From Caulobacter sp. 17J80-11 (lineage in GTDB: Bacteria > Pseudomonadota > Alphaproteobacteria > Caulobacterales > Caulobacteraceae): a stretch of DNA of 64,000 nucleotides. The notes beneath the pieces are model-generated. The model did not search any database and had not been told where the DNA came from. It worked only from the letters and a program-made list of their open reading frames with translations. The stretch is taken from assembly GCF_014349105.1 (NCBI RefSeq), contig NZ_JACSJI010000006.1, positions 124,001 to 188,000 of the forward strand. Reading direction: 5' to 3'. The position numbers were made by a program, and so were the translations under genes. Shown piece after piece: positions 1 to 8,641 of the stretch. The number at the start of each line of letters is the position of its first letter. Positions within the stretch are counted from its first letter, which is position 1.

Positions 1-1080
1 TCGGCCGAACCGGTCCCGCCGACCGTGCGCGCCGCGCCGGCGCCTTCGGGCCGGGTGACCAGCGAGGCCCTGCCGCCGCCCGCCCCGTCGGCCCAGGCGT
101 CGAGCTATCCGGCCGACCACACGCCGCCACCGCCGCCGCCGCCCGTCAAGGGCGCGACCAAGCCGGCCACGACCGTGTCGGCCCCCAGGCCGGCGACGGC
201 CACGACCGGCGGCCTGCGCTACACCGTCCAGCCGGGCGACACCCTGTCGGGCGTCGGCCGGCGCTTCGCCGTGCCGGTGCGCGCCCTGATCGACCTGAAC
301 GGCCTGCCGGCCGAAGGCGGGATACGCTCGGGCCAGAAGCTGAAGCTGCCGCCGGAGGCCACGGACCGCGGCACGGACCCCTACGCCTCGGGTCCGGTCA
401 CCGGCGAACCCGTCCGCCAGGTGGCCGAGGCCACGGCGCCGAAGCCGGTCACGCCCGCGCCCACCCGGCGCGAGCCGACCCCGGTCCGCACCGATCCCGC
501 GCCGGTCGCTGTCCAGCCGGCCGAGACACGGCCGGTCCCGCCGACCGGCAAGGGCGTAAAGCCCTCGACCCCGCGCGCCGAAGTCTCGACGCCGGTCGCC
601 CAGGCGCCGGTTCCGCCGTCCGGCCCGGCCGCCCCGATCATCGCCAGCGGCCCGCCGATCGACCCCGACGCTGTGATCGCTTCCGCACGCGGCCGCTTCG
701 CCTGGCCCCTGAAGGGCGAGATCCTGTCGCGCTATGGCTCGATGGGGCAGGGGCTGCGCAACGATGGCATCAACATCGGCGCCTCGTCGGGCGCCCCGGT
801 GAAGGCCGCCGACGCCGGCGAGGTGGTCTATGCCGGCGACTCCGTGCCGGGCTTCGGCAACCTGGTGTTGATCAAGCACGCCGACGGCTGGGTCACGGCT
901 TATGGCCACCTGGCCAAGATCGACGTGAAGATGCGCCAGCAGGTCGCCCGCGGCGCGGTCATCGGCCAGGTCGGCCAGACCGGCGGGGTGGACCGGCCGC
1001 AACTGCACTTCGAGATGCGTTACGCCACCAGCCCCGCTGAAAAGGCGCGCCCGATGGACCCGCTGCCGCTGCTGCAATAG
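1..1080 (+). CDS. dipM: LysM/LytM (M23-like) cell-envelope protein, DipM/NlpD type, 5' end cut off
   Basis: The reading frame is open from base 1, so the true start lies outside the window. The visible part has a proline/alanine-rich linker, one LysM peptidoglycan-binding domain (bases about 220-345, beginning YTVQPGDT), a second long Pro-rich linker and a C-terminal LytM domain (about 700-1065). The zinc site of active M23 peptidases is damaged: the HxxxD-type motif reads NDGINI (Asn codon at 760) and the HxH motif reads QLH (Gln codon at 1000). That is what is known for NlpD/EnvC and Caulobacter DipM, which activate cell-wall hydrolases at the division site rather than cutting peptidoglycan. 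It lies just upstream of yajC-secD-secF. The symbol is by family and context; a full-length view would be needed to count the LysM domains. Confidence 0.75.
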   Translation, partial: SAEPVPPTVRAAPAPSGRVTSEALPPPAPSAQASSYPADHTPPPPPPPVKGATKPATTVSAPRPATATTGGLRYTVQPGDTLSGVGRRFAVPVRALIDLNGLPAEGGIRSGQKLKLPPEATDRGTDPYASGPVTGEPVRQVAEATAPKPVTPAPTRREPTPVRTDPAPVAVQPAETRPVPPTGKGVKPSTPRAEVSTPVAQAPVPPSGPAAPIIASGPPIDPDAVIASARGRFAWPLKGEILSRYGSMGQGLRNDGINIGASSGAPVKAADAGEVVYAGDSVPGFGNLVLIKHADGWVTAYGHLAKIDVKMRQQVARGAVIGQVGQTGGVDRPQLHFEMRYATSPAEKARPMDPLPLLQ

Positions 1081-1184
1081 TCGCGGTGGTGTCGGCGCTC
1101 GTTGCAAACGCGGCCTTCGCATCATAGCTTCCGCGCCTGCTTTCGCCGGGACGCCTGCGCCCGGCGCCTTCTCATGGAGTGCCC

Positions 1185-1511
1185 ATGGCTCCCGCTGATG
1201 CCGGCCCGATGGCTTTCGTCGTCCAGTTCGCGCCGCTGCTGCTGATCTTCGTCCTGTTCTACTTCCTGCTGATCCGCCCACAGCAGAAGAAGGCGAAGGA
1301 GCACCAGGCGCTGGTCGAAGCGGTTAAGCGCGGCGACACCGTGGTGCTGTCCAACGGCATGATCGGCAAGGTGACCCGCGTCGAGGACGCCGAGGCCATG
1401 GTCGAGATCGCCCAGGGCGTGAACGTCCGCGTGGTCAAGTCGATGATCGCCGACGTCCGCAACCGGACCGAGCCGGCGCCGGCCAACGACGCCAAGGCGT
1501 CGTCGCGCTAA
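1185..1511 (+). CDS. yajC: Preprotein translocase subunit YajC
   Basis: This 108-residue protein has one N-terminal membrane segment (about residues 8-28, FVVQFAPLLLIFVLFYFLLI) followed by the family hallmark RPQQKKAKEH and a small beta-rich cytoplasmic domain. YajC associates with SecD-SecF and the SecYEG channel in the inner membrane. I chose the ATG at 1185 because GGAG at 1176-1179 sits five bases upstream. A GTG two codons earlier (1179) would overlap that ribosome binding site. secD follows 27 bases later, so the three genes form the classic yajC-secD-secF operon. Confidence 0.96.
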   Translation: MAPADAGPMAFVVQFAPLLLIFVLFYFLLIRPQQKKAKEHQALVEAVKRGDTVVLSNGMIGKVTRVEDAEAMVEIAQGVNVRVVKSMIADVRNRTEPAPANDAKASSR

Positions 1512-1538
1512 GGCGCGGCTTCGGGGGATTTCACGCCA

Positions 1539-3134
1539 ATGATTCAGGTTTCACGGTGGAAGGTGACGGTCGTCGCGCTGGCGACCGTCTTCGGCATTCT
1601 GTTCGCCCTTCCCAACGTCTTGCCGGCCGACGTGCGCGCGCGCATGCCGGGCTGGCTGCCGTCCAAGACCCTCAACCTCGGCCTCGACCTTCAGGGCGGC
1701 TCCTACCTGCTGCTCTCGGTCGACACCGAGGCGCTCAAGCGCGAGCGGGTGACCAACCTGATGGAAGACGTGCGCCAGGTGTTGGGCACGGATCAGATCG
1801 CGTTCAGCGGTCTGCAGAAGCTGCCGGACGGCGTGCGCGTGCGGATCAACGATCCCGCTCAGGTGAAGCAGGCCAAGAAGACGCTCGGCAACCTGGCGGT
1901 GATCAATCCCCGCACCGGCAAGCCTGAACTGGCGGTCGGCGACGCCGGCGACCAGAACGTGACCCTGCGGTTCACGCCGGAGGCGCTGTCGACCATCGGG
2001 GCCTCGGCGGTCGACCAGTCGATCGAGATCGTGCGCAAGCGCGTCGACGCCATGGGCACGCGCGAGCCGACCATCCTGCGTCAGGGCGCCGAGCGCATCG
2101 TGGTCCAGGCGCCGGGCGAAAGCGATCCCGAGGCGCTCAAGCGCGTCATCGGCCAGACCGCCAAGCTGACCTTCCAGATGCTCGACGAAACCGTGCCGGT
2201 GGCGGAAGCCCAGGCTGGCCACGTCCCCCCGGGCAGCGAGCTGCTGCCGCAGCCGAGCCGCCCCGACGAGCCCTACGTGCTGGTCAAGCGCCGCGTGCTG
2301 GTCTCGGGCGAGAACCTGACCCAGGCCAACGTCGGCCAGGACCAGAACCGCCGTCCGTCGATCGACTTCCGCTTCGACGGCGTCGGCGGGCGCAAGTTCG
2401 GGCAGGTCACCGCCGACAACATCGGTCGCCGTTTCGCCATCGTGCTGGACGGCAAGGTCATCTCCGCCCCGACCATCCAGTCGGCGATCACCGGCGGGTC
2501 CGGCCAGATCACCGGCAACTTCACCATCCAGGAAGCCTCCGAGCTGGTGAACCTGCTGCGCGGCGGCGCCCTGCCGGCGCCGCTGAAGGTCGAGGAACAG
2601 CGCACCATCGGCGCCGAGCTCGGCAAGGACGCCGTCGACAAGGGCAAGATCTCGGCCGTGCTCGGCTTCGCCCTGATCGTGGTGTTCATGATCCTGGCCT
2701 ACGGCTTCCTGTTCGGCGGCATCGCCATCATCGCCCTGCTGCTCAACATCATCCTGCTGTTCGCGGCCATGACGGTGGGCCAGGCGACCCTGACCCTGCC
2801 CGGCATCGCCGGCATGATCCTGACGCTGGCCGTCGCGGTCGACGCGAACGTGCTGATCTACGAGCGTATCCGTGACGAGGAACGGGCCGGCCACAGCCCC
2901 CGGGCGGCCATCGACATCGGCTTCCAGCGCGCGCTGGTGTCCATCATCGACGCCAACGTGACCTCGCTCATCTCCGCCCTGATCATGTTCCAGTTCGGGG
3001 CCGGCCCGGTGCAAGGCTTCGCCTGGACCCTGCTGATCGGGGTGTTCACCTCCGTGTTCAGCGCCGTGCTGGTCAGCCAGCTGTTGCTCGGTCTCTGGCT
3101 GAACGCCAAGCGGCCGAAGACGCTTCCGATCTGA
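1539..3134 (+). CDS. secD: Protein translocase subunit SecD
   Basis: 531 residues. There is an N-terminal membrane anchor (about 7-27), the conserved LNLGLDLQGGSYLLL motif just after it, a large periplasmic P1 region, and five more membrane segments in the C-terminal third containing the SecD motif GMILTLAVAVDANVLIYERI. SecD with SecF uses the proton-motive force to pull exported proteins out of the SecYEG channel on the periplasmic side. Length and architecture are those of a complete SecD. It sits between yajC (27-base gap) and secF (10-base gap), consistent with one transcript. Confidence 0.98.
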   Translation: MIQVSRWKVTVVALATVFGILFALPNVLPADVRARMPGWLPSKTLNLGLDLQGGSYLLLSVDTEALKRERVTNLMEDVRQVLGTDQIAFSGLQKLPDGVRVRINDPAQVKQAKKTLGNLAVINPRTGKPELAVGDAGDQNVTLRFTPEALSTIGASAVDQSIEIVRKRVDAMGTREPTILRQGAERIVVQAPGESDPEALKRVIGQTAKLTFQMLDETVPVAEAQAGHVPPGSELLPQPSRPDEPYVLVKRRVLVSGENLTQANVGQDQNRRPSIDFRFDGVGGRKFGQVTADNIGRRFAIVLDGKVISAPTIQSAITGGSGQITGNFTIQEASELVNLLRGGALPAPLKVEEQRTIGAELGKDAVDKGKISAVLGFALIVVFMILAYGFLFGGIAIIALLLNIILLFAAMTVGQATLTLPGIAGMILTLAVAVDANVLIYERIRDEERAGHSPRAAIDIGFQRALVSIIDANVTSLISALIMFQFGAGPVQGFAWTLLIGVFTSVFSAVLVSQLLLGLWLNAKRPKTLPI

Positions 3135-3144
3135 GGACCCGACC

Positions 3145-4104
3145 ATGCGTTGGCCACTTATCCGCAACCTGCCGCACGTCACGAACTTCAAGTTCACGCG
3201 GCTCGCGCCCTACGCCGCCATCGTCTCCGGACTGCTGGTGCTCGCGTCCTTAGCCTGCCTGTTCACCATGGGCCTGAACCTCGGCACCGACTTCAAAGGG
3301 GGCACCCTGATCGAAGTCACCACGCCTGGGCCGGCGCCGCTGGGCGAACTGCGCACCACGCTGGGCCGCATCGGGGCCGAAGACGCCCAGGTGCAGGGCT
3401 TCGGCGCGCCCAACTCCGCCCTGCTGCGCTTCCGCACGCCTGAAACCGGCGGCGAGGCGGCGGCCGCCGTCATCCAGCAGAAGCTGACCGCCGAGTTCCC
3501 CGGCATCCAGATCAAGCGGGTCGAGGTGGTCGGTCCGAAGGTGTCGGGCGAGCTGCTCCGCTCGGGCTTCATGGCGCTGGGCGTCGCCCTGCTGCTGATG
3601 CTCACCTACATCTGGTTCCGCTTCCAGCTGCAGTTCGGCCTGGGCGCGGTGCTCGCGGTGCTGCACGACGTGGTGCTGACGGTCGGCTTGCTGGCGGTGC
3701 TGCAGATCGAGTTCTCCATGACCTCGATCGCGGCCCTGCTGACGGTCATCGGCTACTCGATGAACGAAAAGGTCATCACCTTCGACCGACTCCGCGAGAA
3801 CCTGCGGAAGTTCAAGAAGACACCGCTGCGCGAGATCATCGACCTGTCGGAAAACGAGCGACTGTCGCGCACCCTGATCACCGGCTCGACGGCGCTGCTG
3901 GCGCTGGCCGGCATGCTGTTCCTCGGCGGCCCGGCCCTGTTCCCGCTGGTGTTCACGATGATCTTCGGCATCATCATCGGCACCTACTCGTCGATCTACG
4001 TCGCCCTGCCGGTCATCCTGGTGTGGGGCGTCAAGCGAGGTGACGAGGACGCCAAGCCGATCGATCTGTCGGTCGGCACCAGAAGCCAGTCGAAAAGGCC
4101 CTAA
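3145..4104 (+). CDS. secF: Protein translocase subunit SecF
   Basis: 319 residues with six predicted membrane segments. The family motif GLNLGTDFKGGTLIEV follows the first segment, and the C-terminal half has GYSMNEKVITFDRLREN, the conserved SecF membrane-region motif. It is the partner of SecD in the proton-driven export step and the last clear member of the yajC-secD-secF group. The ATG at 3145 follows the secD stop by 10 bases, with GAGGACC in between as a modest ribosome binding site. Nothing is missing or altered. Confidence 0.98.
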   Translation: MRWPLIRNLPHVTNFKFTRLAPYAAIVSGLLVLASLACLFTMGLNLGTDFKGGTLIEVTTPGPAPLGELRTTLGRIGAEDAQVQGFGAPNSALLRFRTPETGGEAAAAVIQQKLTAEFPGIQIKRVEVVGPKVSGELLRSGFMALGVALLLMLTYIWFRFQLQFGLGAVLAVLHDVVLTVGLLAVLQIEFSMTSIAALLTVIGYSMNEKVITFDRLRENLRKFKKTPLREIIDLSENERLSRTLITGSTALLALAGMLFLGGPALFPLVFTMIFGIIIGTYSSIYVALPVILVWGVKRGDEDAKPIDLSVGTRSQSKRP

Positions 4105-4142
4105 TTCCCGTCGGGTGGAGCCCCGCGACAAAACGCCCTATA

Positions 4143-4175
4143 CGGAATCCAGGGGGATCGATTCCCTGGATTCCG
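4143..4175. repeat. Perfect 12-bp inverted repeat between secF and the next gene
   Basis: CGGAATCCAGGG at 4143-4154 is exactly complementary to CCCTGGATTCCG at 4164-4175, with a nine-base loop. It lies 12 bases before the ATG at 4188. There is no T-run after it, so it is not a standard Rho-independent terminator. It could be a read-through attenuator, an mRNA-processing hairpin or an operator. Confidence 0.6.
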
Positions 4176-4187
4176 ATAGGGTTGACG

Positions 4188-4799
4188 ATGGGCGCTCTGC
4201 TCCAGAACTTCCGCAACACCATGGTGGTCAGCGTCTTCCTGGCGCTGATCATGATCTTCGGCTTCGGGATGCACGGTCCCGACCAGTTCGGACCGATTTT
4301 CTGGCAGGCCGTGACGCGCTGGGCGCACGTCTTCTTCGGCGTCCTCTGGATCGGCCTTCTCTACTATTTCAACTTCGTCCAGATCCGGAAAATGCCGGAC
4401 ATCCCCGCCGAGCTGAAGCCGGCGGTGTCGAAGTACATCGCCCCTGAAGCGCTGTTCTGGTTCCGCTGGGCGGCCCTGTTCACCGTCCTGGCCGGCCTGC
4501 TGCTGGCCTTCCAGCGCGGCTACATCGTCGAGGTCCTGTCGCTGGGCATGGCCGGCCCGCAGGCCGGCGCGGCCCAGTACACCCTGCTGGGCGCCGGGAT
4601 CTGGCTGGCCATCGTGATGTTCCTGAACGTCTGGGTGTTCATCTGGCCGAACCAGAAGATCGCGCTGGGCCTGGTCGAGGCCGACGCCGACAAGAAGGCC
4701 AAGGCCGCCCGCACCGCCATGCTGTTCTCGCGCACCAACCTCTTGCTGTCGCTGCCGATGCTGACTTCGATGGCGATGTACCAGACCCTGTTCAACTAA
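4188..4799 (+). CDS. Membrane protein of the urate-oxidase N-terminal (PuuD-like) family
   Basis: 203 residues with about five hydrophobic segments. The stretch WQAVTRWAHVFFGVLWIGLLYY and the later LFWFRWAALFTVLAGLLL resemble the membrane domain found at the N terminus of PuuD-type urate hydroxylases (Urate_ox_N). The C-terminal cytochrome-like domain of full PuuD is absent, so enzymatic urate oxidation should not be assumed. Stand-alone proteins of this kind are common in alphaproteobacteria and their role is unclear. I took the ATG at 4188 rather than the in-frame TTG at 4182. A strong terminator follows the gene. Confidence 0.75.
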   Translation: MGALLQNFRNTMVVSVFLALIMIFGFGMHGPDQFGPIFWQAVTRWAHVFFGVLWIGLLYYFNFVQIRKMPDIPAELKPAVSKYIAPEALFWFRWAALFTVLAGLLLAFQRGYIVEVLSLGMAGPQAGAAQYTLLGAGIWLAIVMFLNVWVFIWPNQKIALGLVEADADKKAKAARTAMLFSRTNLLLSLPMLTSMAMYQTLFN

Positions 4800-4820
4800 G
4801 AGCAGGAACCGTTTAGAGCG

Positions 4821-4850
4821 AAGGCCCGCCGGCTCCCGGCGGGCCTTTTT
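4821..4850 (+). terminator. Rho-independent terminator after the PuuD-like gene
   Basis: AAGGCCCGCCGG (4821-4832) and CCGGCGGGCCTT (4836-4847) form a perfect 12-bp stem with a three-base loop, followed by a run of T (to 4850). The next start codon is at 4861, only ten bases on. Confidence 0.93.
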
Positions 4851-4860
4851 CGTTTGTGCG

Positions 4861-5589
4861 ATGACCGAAGCTCACGAAGACCTCGACGCCCGCATCGAGC
4901 GGGTCGACCCGGACCGCTGGCTGGCGACCCGCTTCATCGACGATCCGGACAAGCGGGCCGACGTGGTCGCCCTCTATGCGCTGAACGACGAGCTGGCCCG
5001 CATCCCGTCCGCGGTCACCCAGCCCATGCTGGGCGAGATCCGCTTCGCCTGGTGGCGCGAGGCGATCGAGGACGTCTTCGAGGGCCGCATGCCGCGGGCC
5101 CATCCGGTGACCCTGGCCCTGTCGACCGCCGTCAAGCGCCGCGGCCTGCCGCGGCCGCTGTTGGAGGCGCTGGTCGACGCCCGCGAGCGCGACCTCGATC
5201 CCGCGCCCTTCGCCGACGCTGACGAAGCCCTGGACTATGTCGACCGCACCGCCGGCGCCTTGGCGGCCCTGGCGGCCAAGGTGCTGGACGTCAGCGCCGA
5301 TCCGCACGCGGTGCGCTCGGCCGCCCGCGCCTGGGGCCTGGCCGGCCTGCACCGGTCGGCGGCCTCCGGCGGGCCGGCGCGCCTGCCGGCCGAGCTGACC
5401 GCGAACCTGCGCGGCGAGGTGGCGCGGGCCGTCAAGGCCGCGCGCGGCGAGACCAAGGCGCTGTCGGTGCCGGCCTTCCCGGCGGTGGCCTACGTGGCGC
5501 TCGCCGCGCCCTACGCGCGCGGGCGCACGCCCTCGGACCTGATGCGGCGCCTGCGGGTCACTGCGGCGGTGGCGACCGGGCGGCTCTAA
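4861..5589 (+). CDS. Squalene/phytoene synthase family protein, NDUFAF6-like, probably not a prenyl synthase
   Basis: 242 residues matching the all-helical squalene/phytoene synthase fold (RIERVDPDRWLATRFID, then LGEIRFAWWREAIEDVFEG). Both aspartate-rich magnesium motifs needed for head-to-head prenyl condensation are degraded: the first reads LYALNDELARIP and the second DYVDRTAGALAAL. That pattern is typical of the mitochondrial NDUFAF6-like branch, linked to complex I assembly, rather than true phytoene synthases. The start codon lies ten bases after the preceding terminator, so the gene must depend on read-through or on a promoter overlapping that hairpin. Its 3' end overlaps the convergent gene by 32 bases. 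Confidence 0.8.
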   Translation: MTEAHEDLDARIERVDPDRWLATRFIDDPDKRADVVALYALNDELARIPSAVTQPMLGEIRFAWWREAIEDVFEGRMPRAHPVTLALSTAVKRRGLPRPLLEALVDARERDLDPAPFADADEALDYVDRTAGALAALAAKVLDVSADPHAVRSAARAWGLAGLHRSAASGGPARLPAELTANLRGEVARAVKAARGETKALSVPAFPAVAYVALAAPYARGRTPSDLMRRLRVTAAVATGRL

Positions 5590-6085
5590 CCCCGCGCCAA
5601 GGCGTGAGGCGCGGGATCCAGCGCGGCACGCCGGCGACGTAGGCCGGGTAGTCGTCAGGGAAGCGGCGGCGCAGGTCCGGCTCCTCGTAGAGCAGCACGA
5701 ACAGGTGCGAGACCAGCCAGACCAGGACCGCATAGGCCAGCAGGGCCGTGTTTGCGAACAGCAGGCCCTGACCGAAGATCAGGGCGGTGACCGCGACATA
5801 GATCGGGTTGCGCACATGGCGGTAGACGCCCCCCACCACCAGCCGCGAGGGCGGCGCCACCGGGGCCGGCGTGCCGAACCCCTGCAGCACGAAGCGGGCG
5901 TAGCAGTCGAGCAGCAGGGCGAGGCCCGCGACGGCCAGCGTCGCGCCGACCCAGCGGCCGAGCTCCAGCCCCAGCAGCGGCGCCCCTAGCCGCCAGCCGG
6001 AGATCCACCAGGGGATCAGGCCCGCGACGGTCGCGGGCGCGAGCAGGAAAAGCAGGGTTCCGAGGGCGGCCGCCTTGCGGGTCAT
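5558..6085 (-). CDS. Isoprenylcysteine carboxyl methyltransferase-like membrane protein
   Basis: 175 residues with about four membrane segments and the ICMT/PEMT-type C-terminal signature: GVYRHVRNPIYVAV, then EEPDLRRRFPDDYPAY and PRWIPR. Such proteins are predicted S-adenosylmethionine-dependent methyltransferases acting on lipids or prenyl groups. The bacterial substrate is unknown. The ATG at 6085 has a GGAGGGCGGCC ribosome binding site and lies 13 bases after the trmFO stop, so it is probably cotranscribed with trmFO. Its end overlaps the convergent NDUFAF6-like gene by 32 bases. Confidence 0.8.
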   Translation of the reverse strand: MTRKAAALGTLLFLLAPATVAGLIPWWISGWRLGAPLLGLELGRWVGATLAVAGLALLLDCYARFVLQGFGTPAPVAPPSRLVVGGVYRHVRNPIYVAVTALIFGQGLLFANTALLAYAVLVWLVSHLFVLLYEEPDLRRRFPDDYPAYVAGVPRWIPRLTPWRGVRAARSPPPQ

Positions 6086-6098
6086 GGCCGCCCTCCGG

Positions 6099-7493
6099 TC
6101 ATTCGGCCGCGAGCGCCGTTTCGCCCAGCCAGCCGTCGAGGTCGGCGATGGCGCGCGCGCTCATCGCCCGCTTCTTGGCCCGGCCGCGTTCCTGCGGCGG
6201 CAGCTTGCGACCCTCGGCGTCGCGGCGCGGGGCCTCCATCGGCGGCAGCAGGCCGTAGTTGATGTTCATCGGCTGGAACGCGCCGCCGCCCTCCAGCCAT
6301 CCGCCGGTGATGTGGGCGATCAGCGCGCCCAGCGCCGTGGTGGCCGGCGGGGCGGCCAGCGGGCGGCCCAGGCGCTCCGCCGCGGCGAAGCGGCCGGCCA
6401 GCAGGCCGACCGCGGCGCTCTCGACATAGCCCTCGACCCCGGTGACCTGGCCCGCGAAGCGCAGGCGCGGCATGGCCTTCATTCGCAGCGAGCTGTCCAG
6501 CAGGCGCGGCGAGTTGATGAAGGTGTTGCGGTGCAGGCCGCCCAGGCGGGCGAACTGAGCGTTCTCCAGCCCCGGAATGGTGCGGAACACCTCGGTCTGG
6601 GCGCCGTGCTTCATCTTGGTCTGGAAGCCGACGATGTTGAACAGCGTGCCCAGCGCGTTGTCCTGGCGCAGCTGGACGACGGCCCAGGGCTTCTGGTCCG
6701 GCTGGTGCGGGTTGGTCAGGCCCACCGGCTTCATCGGCCCGTGGCGCGGCGTTTCGCGCCCGCGCTCGGCCATCACCTCGATCGGCAGGCAGGCGTCGAA
6801 GTAGGGGACGTTCTCCCAGTCCTTGGACTCGGCCTTCGGCGCGTCCAGCAGGGCCTGCACGAAGGCGTCGTACTGCTCCTTGGTCATCGGGCAGTTGATG
6901 TAGGCCGCCTTGTCGCCGCCGGGACCTTCCTTGTCGTAGCGCGACTGCCGCCAGGCCACCGACATGTCGATGCTTTCGGCGTGCACGATCGGCGCGATGG
7001 CGTCGAAGAAGGCCAGCTGGCCCTCGCCGGTCAGCTCCAGCACCGCCTGTGACAGGGCGGGCGAGGTGAGGGGGCCGGTGGCGACGACCACGCTGTCCCA
7101 GTCCTCCGGCGGCAGGCCGGCGACCTCTTCACGGACGATGGTGACCAGCGGGTGGGCTTCCAGCTTCGCCGTCACGGCGGCGGAGAAGCCGTCGCGGTCG
7201 ACCGCAAGCGCGCCGCCGGCCGGCACCTGGTTGGCGTCGCCGCAGCTCATGATGATCGACGAGCAGCGCCGCATCTCGGCGTGCAGCAGGCCGACCGCGT
7301 TGTGCTCCCAGTCGTCCGAGCGGAACGAGTTGGAGCAGACCAGCTCGGCCAGCCCCTCGGTCTGGTGGGCCGGGGTGCCGCGCACCGGGCGCATTTCGTG
7401 CAGCACGACGGGCACGCCGGCCTGGGCGATTTGCCAGGTCGCTTCGGAGCCGGCCAGGCCGCCGCCGATCACATGAACGGGTTTCACAGTCAT
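6099..7493 (-). CDS. trmFO: Methylenetetrahydrofolate-tRNA-(uracil-5-)-methyltransferase TrmFO
   Basis: 464 residues. The N-terminal FAD-binding motif [16 protein letters not shown] is followed by [11 protein letters not shown] and [12 protein letters not shown], the regions that carry the two conserved cysteines of TrmFO. The enzyme makes 5-methyluridine at position 54 of tRNA using folate as the carbon donor and FADH2 as reductant. A longer reading with 21 extra residues is possible, but those residues are encoded by a dispersed repeat, so I used the ATG at 7493 directly before [10 protein letters not shown]. It heads a two-gene unit with the ICMT-like gene. Confidence 0.96.
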   Translation of the reverse strand: MTVKPVHVIGGGLAGSEATWQIAQAGVPVVLHEMRPVRGTPAHQTEGLAELVCSNSFRSDDWEHNAVGLLHAEMRRCSSIIMSCGDANQVPAGGALAVDRDGFSAAVTAKLEAHPLVTIVREEVAGLPPEDWDSVVVATGPLTSPALSQAVLELTGEGQLAFFDAIAPIVHAESIDMSVAWRQSRYDKEGPGGDKAAYINCPMTKEQYDAFVQALLDAPKAESKDWENVPYFDACLPIEVMAERGRETPRHGPMKPVGLTNPHQPDQKPWAVVQLRQDNALGTLFNIVGFQTKMKHGAQTEVFRTIPGLENAQFARLGGLHRNTFINSPRLLDSSLRMKAMPRLRFAGQVTGVEGYVESAAVGLLAGRFAAAERLGRPLAAPPATTALGALIAHITGGWLEGGGAFQPMNINYGLLPPMEAPRRDAEGRKLPPQERGRAKKRAMSARAIADLDGWLGETALAAE

Positions 7494-7505
7494 GCGCCCC
7501 ACATA

Positions 7506-7601
7506 GCGCATTTTCCGCCGAAGTGGCCGCCGGTTCGGCGGAGAAAATGCGCGCACTCAAAGTCTTCCGAGCCTCATCCGATGCAGTGGATCGGATGAGG
7601 C
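7506..7601. repeat. Dispersed double-hairpin repeat, copy A
   Basis: Hairpin 1 has outer arms GCGCATTTTC (7506-7515) and GAAAATGCGC (7543-7552), with CCGCCGAAGTGG and GTTCGGCGG inside. Hairpin 2 has arms GCCTCATCCGAT (7571-7582) and ATCGGATGAGGC (7590-7601). The same composite element recurs at 45348-45429. It fills the divergent gap between trmFO and the membrane paralog array. Confidence 0.85.
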
Positions 7602-7692
7602 CTGGCGGCCGTGACGTAGGAGGAAAGCGTCCCGGGATGGCGGGGCGTCACAGAACCCTGATATGGTTACGCCGTCGTTTGGGGGGATGACC

Positions 7693-8628
7693 ATGTCTTC
7701 GAGTTCTGCCGCGGGCGCGGGCGCGCGCCTGTCCGTCGTCAACGCCGCCTTCGCCGGCTTCCGGCTGATCGCGCGACGGCCGCTGGCCGTGCTGGTCTGG
7801 GGCGCGCTGTACTTCGCGCCGCTGTTCCTGCTGCTCTGCGCCGTCCTGGCGCTGGCGGGGGCGGACGTCGGCGTGGACGCCGACAGCCTGTTCGCCGGAA
7901 GCTCCGATCCCGGCCTGCTGTTCCTGCTCGCCATGCTGGCCGTCGGCGTGCTGACCGTCATGGTCCGCGGCGTGGTCCAGGCCGCCACCATGCGCGCGGT
8001 GCTCAAGCCCGACAGCAAGTCCCTCGGCTACCTCGGCTGGGGCCGGGCCGAGCTGGACCAGACCATGCTCTATTTGGTGCGCGGTCAGATGTCCTGGTGG
8101 CCGGCCGAAGCGGTGGCCGTCGCCTTCGGCGCGCCGCTCGTCGCCGTGGGCGGCGTGCTGGCGTCCATGGCCATGCTGCCCGAGCCCTGGAGCTTCGTCG
8201 GCGCGGGCGTGTTCGTGATCGGCGCGGTCGTGGCCCTGGCCTATCTCAGCGTGCGCATGTCGATCATGCGCCCGCTGGTGTTCGAGCGCGGCCTGCATGG
8301 CATGCGCTCGGTCTGGCCGCTGACCCGCGGCATGGCCTGGGAGCTGCTGGCCATGAACATCGTCGCCTACGTCATGGCCCTGCTGACCTATGTCGTGCCG
8401 GCCCTGCTGGCCCTGGTTCTGATCGTCGGCGTGCTGCCGCAGGCCCTGCTGGCGGGCCTGCCGGTCCACGTCGCCACCGGCCAGTTCCACGTGTCGGGCG
8501 TGATCGCCGCCGTGGCGGCCGCCGCCCTGATCTCCTTGTGCAACGCGGTTCACCACGCGGTCGCCTACGCGCCGGCGGCAGTCGCCTATCAGGCGTTGAG
8601 CGCTCGCCACGGCGACGCGGCGGGCTAA
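7693..8628 (+). CDS. Polytopic membrane protein, paralog array member 1 (type A)
   Basis: 311 residues with roughly six hydrophobic segments and no recognised enzymatic motif. It shows the array's shared pattern: AFAGFRLIARRPLAVLVWGALYF near the N terminus, RAVLKP followed by LGYLGWGRAELDQ, then VRMSIMRPLVF and VWPLTRGMAWELL, and a C-terminal AYAPAAVAYQAL. The ATG at 7693 follows a GGGGGG run at 7681-7686 at good spacing. An ATG at 7687 would start inside that run's spacing. Function unknown. Similarity to the membrane domain of glycerophosphodiester phosphodiesterases or YciC-like proteins is possible but unproven. Confidence 0.85.
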   Translation: MSSSSAAGAGARLSVVNAAFAGFRLIARRPLAVLVWGALYFAPLFLLLCAVLALAGADVGVDADSLFAGSSDPGLLFLLAMLAVGVLTVMVRGVVQAATMRAVLKPDSKSLGYLGWGRAELDQTMLYLVRGQMSWWPAEAVAVAFGAPLVAVGGVLASMAMLPEPWSFVGAGVFVIGAVVALAYLSVRMSIMRPLVFERGLHGMRSVWPLTRGMAWELLAMNIVAYVMALLTYVVPALLALVLIVGVLPQALLAGLPVHVATGQFHVSGVIAAVAAAALISLCNAVHHAVAYAPAAVAYQALSARHGDAAG

Positions 8629-8641
8629 GGTCGTTCCCTTA

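Noticed and set aside
1551-3197. A 548-codon minus-strand open frame opposite secD
   Set aside because: Low-complexity His/Asp/Gln/Arg-rich shadow of secD, with no recognisable domain.
7494-7556. Longer N terminus for TrmFO
   Set aside because: The extra residues are encoded by dispersed repeat copy A, and the conserved protein begins just before [10 protein letters not shown].
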